Assembly: GCA_963681975.1 (NCBI GenBank)
Contig: OY820613.1
Span: 2,976,001-3,040,000 of the forward strand
Length of the DNA stretch: 64,000 nt
Source of the DNA: JANELJ01 sp024511395
GTDB taxonomy: Bacteria > Pseudomonadota > Gammaproteobacteria > GRL18
Direction of reading: 5' to 3'
Part shown: positions 36,239 through 45,085 of the stretch, piece after piece
Numbering within the stretch: the first letter of the stretch is position 1
Layout: each line of letters starts with the position of its first letter
Made by a program: the position numbers and the translations under genes
The notes under the pieces: model-generated
Databases searched by the model: none
Told to the model about the DNA's origin: nothing
The model's input: only the letters and a program-made list of their open reading frames with translations

Positions 36239-37669
36239 TTATCGTTTAGGTCCGATAAAAACACTTTCCCGTTCACTATGATAAACCTGACCAGTCTCTT
36301 CTTTACCATCCACTACAAAGGTGATCGGTACCGATTGTGCCGTCAAGTTTTTCTTAGGTACTTTCACAAAAATGGTAACCGGTGTAACGGTACCATGATT
36401 GGCTTTTACAGGCTTTTCCGCACCACTAATAATCAGGCCTTTTAAATCATGTTGCTTTACGCTTACTTTGACATCCATATCTGCAGGAAGTTTATTTAAT
36501 ACCTTTAATGTGTAACGATTTTGTATGGTGCCATCACTTTGCAGGACAAACAGGGGTTGTCTTGAGTGAATAACTTTTAGTTCAATGGACTCCATACCAC
36601 TGAGGCCATATATAATACCGGCTAGGGCAATAGTCATAATAGTGGTATACAGCCAGACTCTGGGACGCTTGAATAGAGGCTTTTCTTCCTTGCCGCGTAT
36701 ACCATCCCAGGAAGCATATTTTATCAGGCCTTTGGGTTTACCAATTTTGTCCATTACCACATCACAGGCATCCAGACATAAACCGCACATAATACAGCCT
36801 TCCTGCTGGCCACCGCGAATATCTACACCGGTAGGACAGACGGCTACGCACTGGTTGCAGTCAACACAGTCACCCTGATCTTCAGATACCGGTTTGCCTT
36901 TGACCAAGCGACCACGCTTTTCACCCCGTGGTACATCGTAGCTAGGTATAATGGAGGTATCATCAATCATTACTGCCTGAATACGGGCATAGGGGCAAAG
37001 CCAGAAACAGGTCTGCTCACGTAAAAATCCGGCCAGGTAAAAAGTACCTACGGTAAACATTAAAATGGTGATCCAGACTGTGGAAGAAGCCTGTAAGGTA
37101 ATAAGATCTTTCCAGAGCTGGAACGAATCGGTGAACCAGGCTACAAAACTAATGCCGGTAAACACTGAAATTAATAACCAGAGCAAATATTTTTTGGCCC
37201 GCATGGTGATTTTTTTCATATCCCAGGGGGTCTTATCCAGTTTGCGACGTTTTGCAGGCCCGCCTTCTATTTTATCTTCAATCCAAGTAAACACATCGGT
37301 CCATACTGTCTGAAAACAGAAAAATCCGCACCATACCCGGCCGGCCAGTGCCGTAACTACCGCCAGCAGAATAGCAAAAAATAACAGAACAAATGACAGC
37401 ATCCATAAGTCCTGCGGCAGCAGTGTAATATTAAAAATATGAAACTGACGGTTAGGAATATCCAGCAATACAGCCTGATGTCCATTCCAGCGTAAATAGG
37501 GGCCGAAAAAAAGAATTAACCAGATGGAATTAGTCAGCCATTTTATGCTTCTGAATTTACCCTTCATACGCTTGGCGTGAATCTTTATGTCACCCACATT
37601 AATCTTATGCTCATTAGCTTCAGCGTAGAGTTCTTCTATCGTTTGTTCCTGAATATTTTTTTCGGCCAT
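36239..37669 (-). CDS. ccoG: Cytochrome c oxidase accessory protein CcoG (RdxA/FixG)
   Basis: Membrane ferredoxin-like protein that reduces copper for cbb3 maturation. The ATG at 37669 (MAEKNIQEQTIEELY) is preferred; the 22 codons upstream are AT-rich leader. Of 476 residues, the first half has five TM segments (including WCGFFCFQTVWTDVF). Two [4Fe-4S] sites follow, CVDCNQCVAVCPTGVDI and CIMCGLCLDACDVVMD, then a further TM segment and an Ig-like periplasmic C-terminal domain. It is first in ccoGHIS and separated from ccoNOQP by a small ORF and a strong terminator. Confidence 0.95.
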   Translation of the reverse strand: MAEKNIQEQTIEELYAEANEHKINVGDIKIHAKRMKGKFRSIKWLTNSIWLILFFGPYLRWNGHQAVLLDIPNRQFHIFNITLLPQDLWMLSFVLLFFAILLAVVTALAGRVWCGFFCFQTVWTDVFTWIEDKIEGGPAKRRKLDKTPWDMKKITMRAKKYLLWLLISVFTGISFVAWFTDSFQLWKDLITLQASSTVWITILMFTVGTFYLAGFLREQTCFWLCPYARIQAVMIDDTSIIPSYDVPRGEKRGRLVKGKPVSEDQGDCVDCNQCVAVCPTGVDIRGGQQEGCIMCGLCLDACDVVMDKIGKPKGLIKYASWDGIRGKEEKPLFKRPRVWLYTTIMTIALAGIIYGLSGMESIELKVIHSRQPLFVLQSDGTIQNRYTLKVLNKLPADMDVKVSVKQHDLKGLIISGAEKPVKANHGTVTPVTIFVKVPKKNLTAQSVPITFVVDGKEETGQVYHSERESVFIGPKR

Positions 37670-37750
37670 AATGGTTATTTCTCTAAAATAATAAATACTG
37701 AAAAAATAAAAGTTAACTATTATATTATAGATCAAATAAGAACATTATAA

Positions 37751-37764
37751 GTAACTTATGTTAC
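37751..37764. promoter_or_regulatory. Dyad GTAAC-TTAT-GTTAC upstream of ccoG
   Basis: A perfect 5+5 palindrome with a four-base spacer, 82 bases upstream of the ccoG start. It has the spacing of CRP/FNR-family sites but not their sequence. The regulator is unknown. Confidence 0.35.
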
Positions 37765-37794
37765 ATATAATTGTTACAGGAAATTTTATTATTA

Positions 37795-37849
37795 AAAGTT
37801 TTAAAGCAAAAAAAAAGAGAGGCAAGCCTCTCTTTTTTTTTGCTTTAAA
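37795..37849. terminator. Very long symmetric terminator between the cbb3 structural and assembly genes
   Basis: Arms of nearly 30 bases (AAGTTTTAAAGC, nine A, GAGAGGC and the complement) pair around two bases. A- and T-runs inside the stem allow termination in both directions. It lies directly after the stop of the 38-residue ORF and so should end the ccoNOQP transcript. Confidence 0.85.
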
Positions 37850-37854
37850 ACTTT

Positions 37855-37971
37855 TTAATCTTCACTGTGATCTGTATTGATTTTTTTGACGGCTAAGATG
37901 CCTAAATACACAAGAATTACAACACAGATACCGACAGCTGCAATAGAACCCCAAAATACAGCATCATTCAT
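37855..37971 (-). CDS. 38-residue single-TM protein in the cbb3 locus (CcoM-like candidate)
   Basis: The frame MNDAVFWGSIAAVGICVVIL continues for one helix and ends in the polar tail KKINTDHSED. An AGGAGTG site stands five bases before the ATG. It lies between ccoP and ccoG, on their strand, with an FNR-like dyad about 100 bases upstream. Small one-helix subunits that stabilise cbb3 oxidase are known from Pseudomonas (CcoM, 37 residues). The size, topology and place agree, but sequence identity to CcoM is not evident to me. CcoQ is already present separately. Confidence 0.7.
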   Translation of the reverse strand: MNDAVFWGSIAAVGICVVILVYLGILAVKKINTDHSED

Positions 37972-38073
37972 AAGAACACTCCTATATTAACCAGTATAGT
38001 ATGTTACATAAAGTATTTTCTAACATACTAATTTTATAAAACTTAATCATAACGTTTTTATGCCGGTATCCTG

Positions 38074-38087
38074 TTGACCTATATCAC
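38074..38087. promoter_or_regulatory. FNR-like dyad downstream of ccoP
   Basis: TTGACCTATATCAC matches 8 of 10 positions of TTGAT-N4-ATCAA. It would serve a promoter for the small ORF at 37855-37971. Confidence 0.3.
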
Positions 38088-38144
38088 TTAATACTCAATA
38101 TAACTCTTTAACAGGACACCGACAAACGGTGTTAGCTTAAAAAC

Positions 38145-38999
38145 TTATTTGCCGCCACCAAACTTATAAACGTAAACCACCATTTTCTTGATATCCTGTT
38201 CAGACAGTTTATCTTTAAATGCTGGCATTTTAGGTTTTCTGGTTTCAGGGTCACTGGCATCATTTACACCATGTTTAATAGTGTATTTGATAGAAGCCAG
38301 TTGATCAGGCTCACTGAAGCGCCAGATACCATCGGTCAGGTTTGCAGAACCCAATGCAACCATACCTTTACCATCAGGACCGTGACAACCCATACAACCT
38401 TTGCTGGTATACAGAGGTTCTTTAGTCACAGTTCCATTATTGTAAATGGCATTGGCCAGTTTATCGATTTCTGCATCAGTCAGCTGCTGGCCACCCATTT
38501 TAGGCATCATACCCTGTCTTCCATTAGTAATAGTAGCCTGGATCTGCTCAATGCTTCCGCCATATAGCCAGTCATCATCCGCCAGTACCGGGAAATCTGG
38601 ATTACCCGCACCACCGGTGCCATGACAGGCCGCACAGTTATCACCAAAGATAACCTTACCGGAAGCTTCTACATAGGCAGAAAGCTCGGCATCCGCCAGA
38701 ATTTCCCTGGCTGACATTTTGGCAATTTTATCTTCAAAGGGTTTACGAACAGCTTCCACTTCTACAATTGACGCTTTGTATTCACCAATAGCAGTCCAGC
38801 CGGTCAAACCTTTAGTATAGCTGTCTGATAATGGAATCATGGGATAAATAAGACCATAACCGATAACAAATGCGATACTGGCATAAAAAGCCATCATCCA
38901 CCAGTTTGGTGCAGGGTTCGCAAGTTCTCTCAGATTATCATCCCAGATATGCCCGGTATTCCCTTCCTCGGGAAAGGGATTATGCTCATGTTCCGACAT
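38145..38999 (-). CDS. ccoP: Cytochrome cbb3 oxidase subunit III, CcoP
   Basis: Di-heme cytochrome c subunit that passes electrons from soluble cytochromes to CcoO and CcoN. The 284-residue protein has an N-terminal region typical of CcoP (NTGHIWDDNLRELANPAPNWW) and a TM segment at about residues 33-53. A periplasmic part carries two heme sites, CAACHGTGG and CMGCHGPDG. Methionine ligand regions (MMPKMGGQ, KPKMPAF) are present. The start codon overlaps the ccoQ stop by one base. It is last of ccoNOQP. Confidence 0.96.
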   Translation of the reverse strand: MSEHEHNPFPEEGNTGHIWDDNLRELANPAPNWWMMAFYASIAFVIGYGLIYPMIPLSDSYTKGLTGWTAIGEYKASIVEVEAVRKPFEDKIAKMSAREILADAELSAYVEASGKVIFGDNCAACHGTGGAGNPDFPVLADDDWLYGGSIEQIQATITNGRQGMMPKMGGQQLTDAEIDKLANAIYNNGTVTKEPLYTSKGCMGCHGPDGKGMVALGSANLTDGIWRFSEPDQLASIKYTIKHGVNDASDPETRKPKMPAFKDKLSEQDIKKMVVYVYKFGGGK

Positions 39000-39238
39000 T
39001 ATTTTTTCTCCGTATTTGTGGTTTCTTCATCCATCAGTATATATTTCTGCTGCTCAAGTTTATCCTTGTTTTTTGGACGAAAAACGTAGAAGTAAGCAAT
39101 AACCATCATGACAAAGGTAACCACTGTAATTAACAGCCCTGCCCAGTCATGAGAAGTCATTGCACTCCAGTCAGTATGGAAATAACCTTGTGCATTTTCT
39201 TCAATATAGGCGTTAAAACCTGAAGAAGAATTACTCAT
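38999..39238 (-). CDS. ccoQ: Cytochrome cbb3 oxidase subunit CcoQ
   Basis: A 79-residue protein with one TM helix (about residues 32-52: WAGLLITVVTFVMMVIAYFY) followed by the typical FRPKNKDKLEQQ segment. CcoQ stabilises the oxidase complex. The N-terminus, about 30 residues before the helix, is longer than in many CcoQ proteins. It overlaps ccoO by eight bases and ccoP by one, which indicates tight translational coupling. Confidence 0.92.
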   Translation of the reverse strand: MSNSSSGFNAYIEENAQGYFHTDWSAMTSHDWAGLLITVVTFVMMVIAYFYVFRPKNKDKLEQQKYILMDEETTNTEKK

Positions 39239-39950
39239 GGTATTCTACCCCTTCCTGGAATTTAACCATTGTTCCAAGCTGCTGCAGATAGGCAACCACA
39301 GCTTCCATTTCAGTTTTACCGGTAATGGCCGCTGCGCTTTCGATATCAGCATCAGTATAAGGAACACCCACAGATCTTAAACCACGCATATGAGCTTTAA
39401 GAGTCTCTCCATCCACAGTGTTTTCGAGCAGCCATGGATAGTTCGGCATTACTGACTCAGGTACCACGGAACGAGGCGCCTTAAGGTGCTGTATATGCCA
39501 TTCATCAGAGTATTTACCACCCAGACGAGCCAGATCAGGTCCAGTACGTTTTGAACCCCACTGGAAAGGATGGTCATACATTGACTCGGAAGCCAGTGAA
39601 TAGTGACCATAGCGCTCTTTCTCATCACGGAATGGACGTACCATCTGAGAGTGACATAGATAGCATCCTTCACGCTGGTAAATGTCACGACCCGCTAGTT
39701 CAAGAGGCTTCAGAGGACGAACCCCATCACCTTCTTTCCAGTCATCCAGCGACTGGCCAGCTTCTCTTTTCCAGACAACACCAGGGATATTTTTTGCAGG
39801 CAATGCGCTGTCGAGATAGAACAGCGGTACAATTTCTACAATACCTGCTACAGACACCACCAGAAAGGTAAAGAAAGCTAACAGCCAGACATTTTTCTCG
39901 GCCTTGCTTTGCATGCCTTTTTCATTTGCTTGTGGATCATTAAAAGCCAT
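39231..39950 (-). CDS. ccoO: Cytochrome cbb3 oxidase subunit II, CcoO
   Basis: Mono-heme cytochrome c subunit anchored by one N-terminal helix (about residues 20-42). The 239-residue protein has the heme site REGCYLCHSQMVRPF with the family-specific continuation RDEKERYGHYSLA. The axial-ligand region VPESVMPNYPWL is also present. It lies 14 bases after ccoN and overlaps ccoQ by eight bases. Confidence 0.96.
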   Translation of the reverse strand: MAFNDPQANEKGMQSKAEKNVWLLAFFTFLVVSVAGIVEIVPLFYLDSALPAKNIPGVVWKREAGQSLDDWKEGDGVRPLKPLELAGRDIYQREGCYLCHSQMVRPFRDEKERYGHYSLASESMYDHPFQWGSKRTGPDLARLGGKYSDEWHIQHLKAPRSVVPESVMPNYPWLLENTVDGETLKAHMRGLRSVGVPYTDADIESAAAITGKTEMEAVVAYLQQLGTMVKFQEGVEYHE

Positions 39951-39964
39951 TTTACAACTCCTCC

Positions 39965-41401
39965 TTATGCCGTTACAGCAGCTGTTTGTGCCGCTTTAAC
40001 TGTGCCTTCGCTCTTGGCTTTCAGAACAGTCATAATAATGTTATACAGCATAATTACTGCACCCAGTAAGAAGATAGCACCACCAATAGCACGCATTGCG
40101 TAGTATGGATGCATAGCTTCTACAGATTCTGCAAAAGTATAAGCCAGAGTACCGTAGTCATCATAAGCACGCCACATCAAACCCTGCATGATGCCGGATA
40201 CCCACATGGCAACAATGTAAACCACGGTACCAACGGTTGCAGTCCAGAAGTGCATATTAATCAGTTTCTGAGAATACATTGGAGTATGGAAAACTTTTGG
40301 AATCATGTGATACAGAGCACCGATACCAACCATAGCAACCCAGCCCAGAGCTCCGGAGTGTACATGACCAATAGTCCAGTCAGTGTAGTGAGACAGTGCA
40401 TTTACTGTCTTAATGGACATAATCGGACCTTCAAAAGTAGACATGGCATAGAATGCCAGAGACATAATCAGGAAGCGTAATACGTAGTCATTACGTAATT
40501 TATCCCACGCACCGGATAAAGTCATCATACCGTTAACCGCACCACCCCATGATGGAATAATCATGGCAATGGAAACCGCTGCCCCTAAAGAACCGGTCCA
40601 GTCAGGCAATGCAGTGTACTGCAGGTGGTGAGCACCCAGCCAGACATAACCGAACATCAGAGCCCAGAAGTGAATAACAGATAAACGATAAGAGAACACA
40701 GGACGATTGGCCTGCTTTGGAACGAAGTAGTACATAATACCCAAGAAGCCCGCAGTCAGGTAGAAACCTACCGCATTATGACCCCACCACCACTGAATCA
40801 TAGCGTCCTGTACACCGGAGTATACAGAGTAGGATTTGAAAGCACCAACAGGGATAGCGGCACTGTTTACTACGTGCAGAATGGTGATCATAATCATCAT
40901 GCCCATAAAGAACCAGTTAGACACATAAATGTGCTTAGTTTTACGGTTTGCAATGGTCATCATGAAGTTGAACATGTACGACAACCAGACCACGGCAATC
41001 GCCAAGTCAATTGGCCATTCCAGTTCAGCGTATTCTTTAGACTGAGTTAAACCTAAAGGCAGAGTGATAACAGCAGCAACAATAATCAGGTTCCAGCCCC
41101 AGAAGGTGAACCATGCCAGTTTGTTACTCCAGAGTTTTACACCACAGGTACGCTGTACCGTGTAAAAAGTGGTTGCCATCAGGATACATCCACCAAATGC
41201 AAAAATAACCGCATTGGTATGTAAAGGTCGTAAACGTCCAAACGATAAATAAGGACTGTCAAGGTTGAGCACCGGCCATGCCAATTCAGAGGCAATACAT
41301 ACCCCTACCGTTGCACCTACTACCAGGTAAACGGCGGTCATTACGGCAAACCAGCGCACAACGTCGAAGTTATACTTCTGCTCCGCTGCAGCTTCTTCCA
41401 T
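39965..41401 (-). CDS. ccoN: Cytochrome cbb3 oxidase catalytic subunit I, CcoN
   Basis: Twelve-helix heme-copper oxidase of C type that reduces oxygen with high affinity. The ATG at 41401 (MEEAAAEQKYNFDVVRWF) is chosen because GGAG lies seven bases before it; a GTG four codons upstream would overlap that site. Of 478 residues, the heme and CuB histidines sit in LHTNAVIFAFGG, WWWGHNAVGFYL, GAHHLQYTALPDW and IGHVHSGALGW. The Tyr of WGHNAVGFYL-type C oxidases and the Glu region FEGPIMSIK are present. It is first in ccoNOQP, with a remnant FNR-family gene upstream. Confidence 0.96.
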   Translation of the reverse strand: MEEAAAEQKYNFDVVRWFAVMTAVYLVVGATVGVCIASELAWPVLNLDSPYLSFGRLRPLHTNAVIFAFGGCILMATTFYTVQRTCGVKLWSNKLAWFTFWGWNLIIVAAVITLPLGLTQSKEYAELEWPIDLAIAVVWLSYMFNFMMTIANRKTKHIYVSNWFFMGMMIMITILHVVNSAAIPVGAFKSYSVYSGVQDAMIQWWWGHNAVGFYLTAGFLGIMYYFVPKQANRPVFSYRLSVIHFWALMFGYVWLGAHHLQYTALPDWTGSLGAAVSIAMIIPSWGGAVNGMMTLSGAWDKLRNDYVLRFLIMSLAFYAMSTFEGPIMSIKTVNALSHYTDWTIGHVHSGALGWVAMVGIGALYHMIPKVFHTPMYSQKLINMHFWTATVGTVVYIVAMWVSGIMQGLMWRAYDDYGTLAYTFAESVEAMHPYYAMRAIGGAIFLLGAVIMLYNIIMTVLKAKSEGTVKAAQTAAVTA

Positions 41402-41736
41402 AGTGTTCTCCACAATTAATCATTACAAAAAATTTACAGGCTTACCTTGTTACTAATTTTTTACTGTTTTTTACTGTTTTTCAAAATTAGTTTTATTCAG
41501 GGAAATCCTGCAGGTGATATTTTGCCTCTTTTGTGGTCAAGTATCAATCATTTCTAATATATTTTGGTGATAAATACCACTAAAATCCTAGGCTTATACT
41601 AGGTTAATCACATTAACCCTATATTTTTAAAGGGATTTATTTTAGTATCAAAAAAGTTCAATTTTTGGGTGAAATGATTGCTAGCTATGTGAAATGCCTC
41701 ACATTTTTCAGTACACAGGTGCTTAGAAAAAGGCCT
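41402..41736. promoter_or_regulatory. ccoN upstream region with operator-like palindrome
   Basis: A 335-base gap between the regulator remnant and ccoN. A perfect dyad GGTTAAT-CAC-ATTAACC lies at 41602-41618, overlapping a second one, CCTAG...CTAGG (41587-41603). TTGATACTTGACCA (minus strand, about 41536-41549) is a poor FNR match. No strong FNR box is evident, although ccoN is classically FNR controlled. Confidence 0.4.
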
Positions 41737-42266
41737 TTAATCGGCAGAAATAAGATGGATACCCACAAAACTCTGCAGCTTATCCATATTTTTTATAGTG
41801 AGCTGTTTGCCCTGTACTCTGAGCAGTTCTGCCTGTTCGAGTTTTTTAAACAGACGGATAACCGTTTCTTTGGATAAGCCCAGATAATCGGCAATGTCGG
41901 TTCGGGTCATGGTCAGTTTAATGCTTTCGGCAGAATAGCCGCTTAAGGAATAACGCCAGGCCAGGTTAAGAACAAAGGCAGCAATTTTTTCTTCGGCATT
42001 GACATTGCCGTGCAGAAACAGAGCAGATTTCTGAATGCTAGCCAGTTCCTTGTTAACCACATTCATCAGACGCCCCTGTACCTGTGGGATCTGAGAGGCA
42101 ATATCCACCAGGGTTTCCTTGCCTATTTCACATAAATAGATATCTTCCAGTGTCTGAGCGCAGTAAGTGTGCACACCTTCAATAAGTGAACTGATGTCCA
42201 CCAGTTCACCGGGAATTCGAAAATCCACTACTCTTCGACTGTTTTTTACTTCAGCAATTAGTTTAA
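41737..42266 (-). pseudogene. FNR/CRP-family regulator, N-terminal part removed by IS4b
   Basis: The frame keeps the last part of the sensory domain (EVKNSRRVVDFRIPGELVDI), the dimerisation helix and a complete helix-turn-helix, TRTDIADYLGLSKETVIRLF, to the C-terminus. A cysteine in IYLCEI matches the position of the fourth cluster cysteine of FNR. The N-terminal cysteine cluster and most of the beta-roll are missing because an IS4b end begins at 42267, and the lost part is not beyond the IS. A GTG at 42228 could start a 163-residue fragment. In the recognition helix the FNR Ser of the E-x-x-S-R pattern is Ile here (KETVIR), so its target may never have been the standard FNR box. Confidence 0.85.
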
Positions 42267-42539
42267 CTAAAGTTTAGAGTTTCAGCTCCCCCAAAAGGGA
42301 GAATCATTTAAAATTTATTGATTCCCTCAGTTAACCGATAATCCGTAACAGGAACCGTGTATCCCTTGCTGAAGCCGCCGTGAATCCATTCATGGAGGCT
42401 TTTCGACAGCCTCCATGCTGTCGAAACTTCATCAATGCGTATTCTGCTGATGGTGAACACCAATTCTGATCCATCATGAACACCCATTCTGTTCTATCGT
42501 GAACACCCAACCCTGCCCACACATTGGCGTACAGTCTTT

Positions 42540-43295
42540 TTACCCTAAGTGTTCACCATCCGTCAATGATGAGCGTGTTTTTCGCATCGATTCACCTTTT
42601 AATTTAAGTCGGTGGGCATTGTGCATAAGCCGATCTAAAATGGCATCGGCAATCGTATTGTCACCGATAGACTGATGCCACTGATCAGTGGGTAACTGAC
42701 TGAGCATAATGGTTGATGCATGTCCATGGCGATCATCCATCAATTCCATTAAGTCATTGCGCTGTACCGCTTTTAACAGTTCCAGTCCCCAGTCATCAAT
42801 GATCAGCAGCTCTGTTTTGGCCAGAGACTGAAGTGTTTTGAGGTAAGTACCGTCTGCTTTGCTCCGGGTAAGCATCATTAATAACCGGGACAACCGGTAA
42901 TATTTAACACTATGACCTTTCATACACGCCGTATGCCCCGGTGCACAGGCAATAAAGGTTTTACCACTGCCACAGGGGCCAGTGATCAGAATGTTCTGAG
43001 CTTTGTTTAACCAGTCACATTGCAGAAGTGAAGCCATGACAGATTGCTGTAAACCTCCGGGATGCAGATAATCAATATCCTGGGCATGTGCAGCCAGTTT
43101 AAAGCGGGCGGCTTTAATCAGCCGCTTTTGCTTTCTCTGCTCTCTTTCCCGGGCTTCGCTGTCGGCCAGTAATTGTATTCGCTGCTCAAAGGACAGGCCT
43201 TCATAGGTGCCCGGCTGCTCAATCTGGCTAAGCAGGGCATCGGCCATGCCGGTGAGTTTTAATTGTCGAAGTTGGGTAATGGTTTGTTCTAACAT
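42540..43295 (-). CDS. istB: IS21-family helper ATPase IstB
   Basis: A 251-residue AAA+ ATPase that assembles on DNA and recruits IstA. Walker A appears as GPCGSGKTF at about residue 105 and Walker B as LLIIDDWGLELL. The N-terminal QLRQLKLTGMADALLSQ and the C-terminal MHNAHRLKLKGESMRK are family-typical. It lies 15 bases after istA on the same strand. The frame is intact. Confidence 0.95.
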   Translation of the reverse strand: MLEQTITQLRQLKLTGMADALLSQIEQPGTYEGLSFEQRIQLLADSEAREREQRKQKRLIKAARFKLAAHAQDIDYLHPGGLQQSVMASLLQCDWLNKAQNILITGPCGSGKTFIACAPGHTACMKGHSVKYYRLSRLLMMLTRSKADGTYLKTLQSLAKTELLIIDDWGLELLKAVQRNDLMELMDDRHGHASTIMLSQLPTDQWHQSIGDNTIADAILDRLMHNAHRLKLKGESMRKTRSSLTDGEHLG

Positions 43296-43310
43296 GCTGA
43301 TACTCCCTGG

Positions 43311-44861
43311 TTAGTGATAGCTTTTGGGGCCACGAATGTTCTCATGAGACTGTGGTAATGAAGAAGGTTCTTTCTGTTCAAAGAAGTCAGGCTGTAACTT
43401 ATCCTGATTGCTGAGCAATATAGACTTAATGTGCTTCAGCCGGTTGAGATTTTTATGATTGGCAATCTGGCAGGCCTTATTTAAACGCTCATTAGGATAT
43501 TGTCGGGACAGATTGAGTAAGCCCGGGCAAACCCGGTAAGCCTGCTCTTCATGCTGCTTTTGTTTCAACTGGCTTTTAACCCGGATAAGCACTTCATCAC
43601 CAATATCCTTAGCCCAGTTCATTAATCGCCCTGGTGTCCATTGATGGTGTTTCTTATGGCGCTCTGGCACATGGGCCGGTACGGTGGTGGTACCAGAATG
43701 GTATTGTCTGGCATGCTGACAGATGCACCGGTTATGAAAGTACATCTCTATTAAGAATGCTTTGGCATGCACTTCCGGTTTTTCACCCACCAGATGATGA
43801 GGTACTGAATACAGGTGTCCGTCAAACTGAATATGGTAATCCACATTGACTTTGACGGTTTTGATTTCAGTAAACTCAAACGCCTGTTTGGGCAGTGGCA
43901 GCAGTGCCGGTTTATCCAGCAAGTCAAACCACTGTTGCCGGGTGCCTTTAAGCTGCTTAAAGGGTTTGTTGTTGACCTCTTCAAGCAGGCCATGGATCTG
44001 CTGATTGAGCTCTGTCAGTGAGAAGAAGGTTTGATGACGTAAACGAGCCAGGATCCAGCGTTCTATAATCTGCACACCCACTTCAGCTTTGGCTTTATCC
44101 TGAGGCTTTCGGGGTCTGGCAGGAACGAAGGCTGTACCATAATGAGCCGCCATCTGCTGGTAAGACATATTAATATCCGGATCGTACCGACAGGCCCGGG
44201 TGGTACTGCTTTTAAGATTATCAGGAATTAACAGTACGGGAACCCCTTTTATAAATTCAAAGGTTCTTACATGACTGCCGATCCAGTCCGGCAGGCGTTG
44301 GCTCCAGGTAGCTTCTGCATAGGTGTAATTGGAAGCACCTAATACGGCAACAAAAATCCGGGCAAACTGAATTTCACCAGTGTCCTGCTGAACAACAGGA
44401 ACGGTTTGACCGGCATAATCAACAAAGAGTTTTTCTCCCGCCTTATGATGCTGACGCATGGAGCGTTTCTGTTTCTTTTGCCATTGCTGGTACAGCATGC
44501 AGTACTGTGGATAGCTGTAACAGCGGTTTGGGTATTGTTGTGTGTATTCTTCCCAAAGCAGGAGCCTGGTCATTCCTTTGCGTTTGAGTTCCCGATAGAC
44601 CTCTGACCAGTCAGGGAGCTGGAATGCGCTGGAAACCCGGGTATCGGCCTGGGGGTAAAACCGACTGGCCAGTTGTTGATCGTCCAGTTGTTCAATGGCG
44701 GGCCAGTCCAGATCAAGAGCCTCTGCTTTACTGCAGATTTTTTGTACGGCACCCAGGCTTAATCGCAGGCTGGTTTTTATCTGGCGCAGGCTGAGTTTGG
44801 CTTGCAGTCTGAGTCTTAATATTGTTCGTAATTGTCGCATTGATAGTCTCTTTGTTGGCAT
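43311..44861 (-). CDS. istA: IS21-family transposase IstA
   Basis: A DDE transposase of about 516 residues. An N-terminal helix-turn-helix region (RLQAKLSLRQIKTSLRLSLG) precedes the rve integrase core, with FVDYAGQTVPV (first Asp), LIPDNLKSST (second Asp) and RPRKPQDKAKAEVGVQ (Glu). The ATG at 44861 is chosen because GGGG lies seven bases before it; the ATG at 44867 overlaps that site. With both ends and istB intact, this is probably the most recent insertion in the cluster and potentially active. Confidence 0.94.
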   Translation of the reverse strand: MPTKRLSMRQLRTILRLRLQAKLSLRQIKTSLRLSLGAVQKICSKAEALDLDWPAIEQLDDQQLASRFYPQADTRVSSAFQLPDWSEVYRELKRKGMTRLLLWEEYTQQYPNRCYSYPQYCMLYQQWQKKQKRSMRQHHKAGEKLFVDYAGQTVPVVQQDTGEIQFARIFVAVLGASNYTYAEATWSQRLPDWIGSHVRTFEFIKGVPVLLIPDNLKSSTTRACRYDPDINMSYQQMAAHYGTAFVPARPRKPQDKAKAEVGVQIIERWILARLRHQTFFSLTELNQQIHGLLEEVNNKPFKQLKGTRQQWFDLLDKPALLPLPKQAFEFTEIKTVKVNVDYHIQFDGHLYSVPHHLVGEKPEVHAKAFLIEMYFHNRCICQHARQYHSGTTTVPAHVPERHKKHHQWTPGRLMNWAKDIGDEVLIRVKSQLKQKQHEEQAYRVCPGLLNLSRQYPNERLNKACQIANHKNLNRLKHIKSILLSNQDKLQPDFFEQKEPSSLPQSHENIRGPKSYH

Positions 44862-44931
44862 AACCATTCCCCAATAAAAATCAGGGAGGTTAGCAGTTAT
44901 TGAATATCAATGTGTGGGAAAGGATTCTGAA

Positions 44932-45085
44932 CCATCGTGAACACTGATTCTGGAAAAACAGTAAAAGTGTTCACGATGAGATCAGAATCGGCGTTCACGA
45001 TAGAACAGAATGGGTGTTCATGATGGTTCAGAAACAGTGTTCACGATAAATCAGAATCAGTGTTCATGATCGGCCAGAATATGCA
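44932..45085. repeat. Tandem end repeats of the IS21 element
   Basis: Five spaced copies of a motif close to GTGTTCACGAT-N6-CAGAAT, alternating with small changes. The shorter set with three or four copies is at the other end (42449-42515). They are transposase binding repeats, not CRISPR. Confidence 0.8.

Larger units (their letters stand above)
42437..45085 (-). mobile_element. IS21-family element
   Basis: A 2649-bp element with short ends TGCGTATTCTG and (complement) TGCATATTCTG and a 5-bp duplication ATCAA (42432-42436, 45086-45090). Multiple internal end repeats of the type GTGTTCACGAT...CAGAA occur on both sides (42449-42515 and 44932-45080), as is usual for IS21 transposase binding. 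Confidence 0.93.

Noticed and set aside
42331..42522. Open frame of 63 codons
   Set aside because: It crosses from the IS4b palindromic module into the IS21 end repeats; similar chance frames occur at 55106-55338 and 57549-57835 because of the repeated module.
44932..45085. Regularly spaced repeats resembling a small CRISPR array
   Set aside because: The units vary, the spacing is short, no cas genes are near, and they lie within the ends of an intact IS21 element where such repeats bind transposase.
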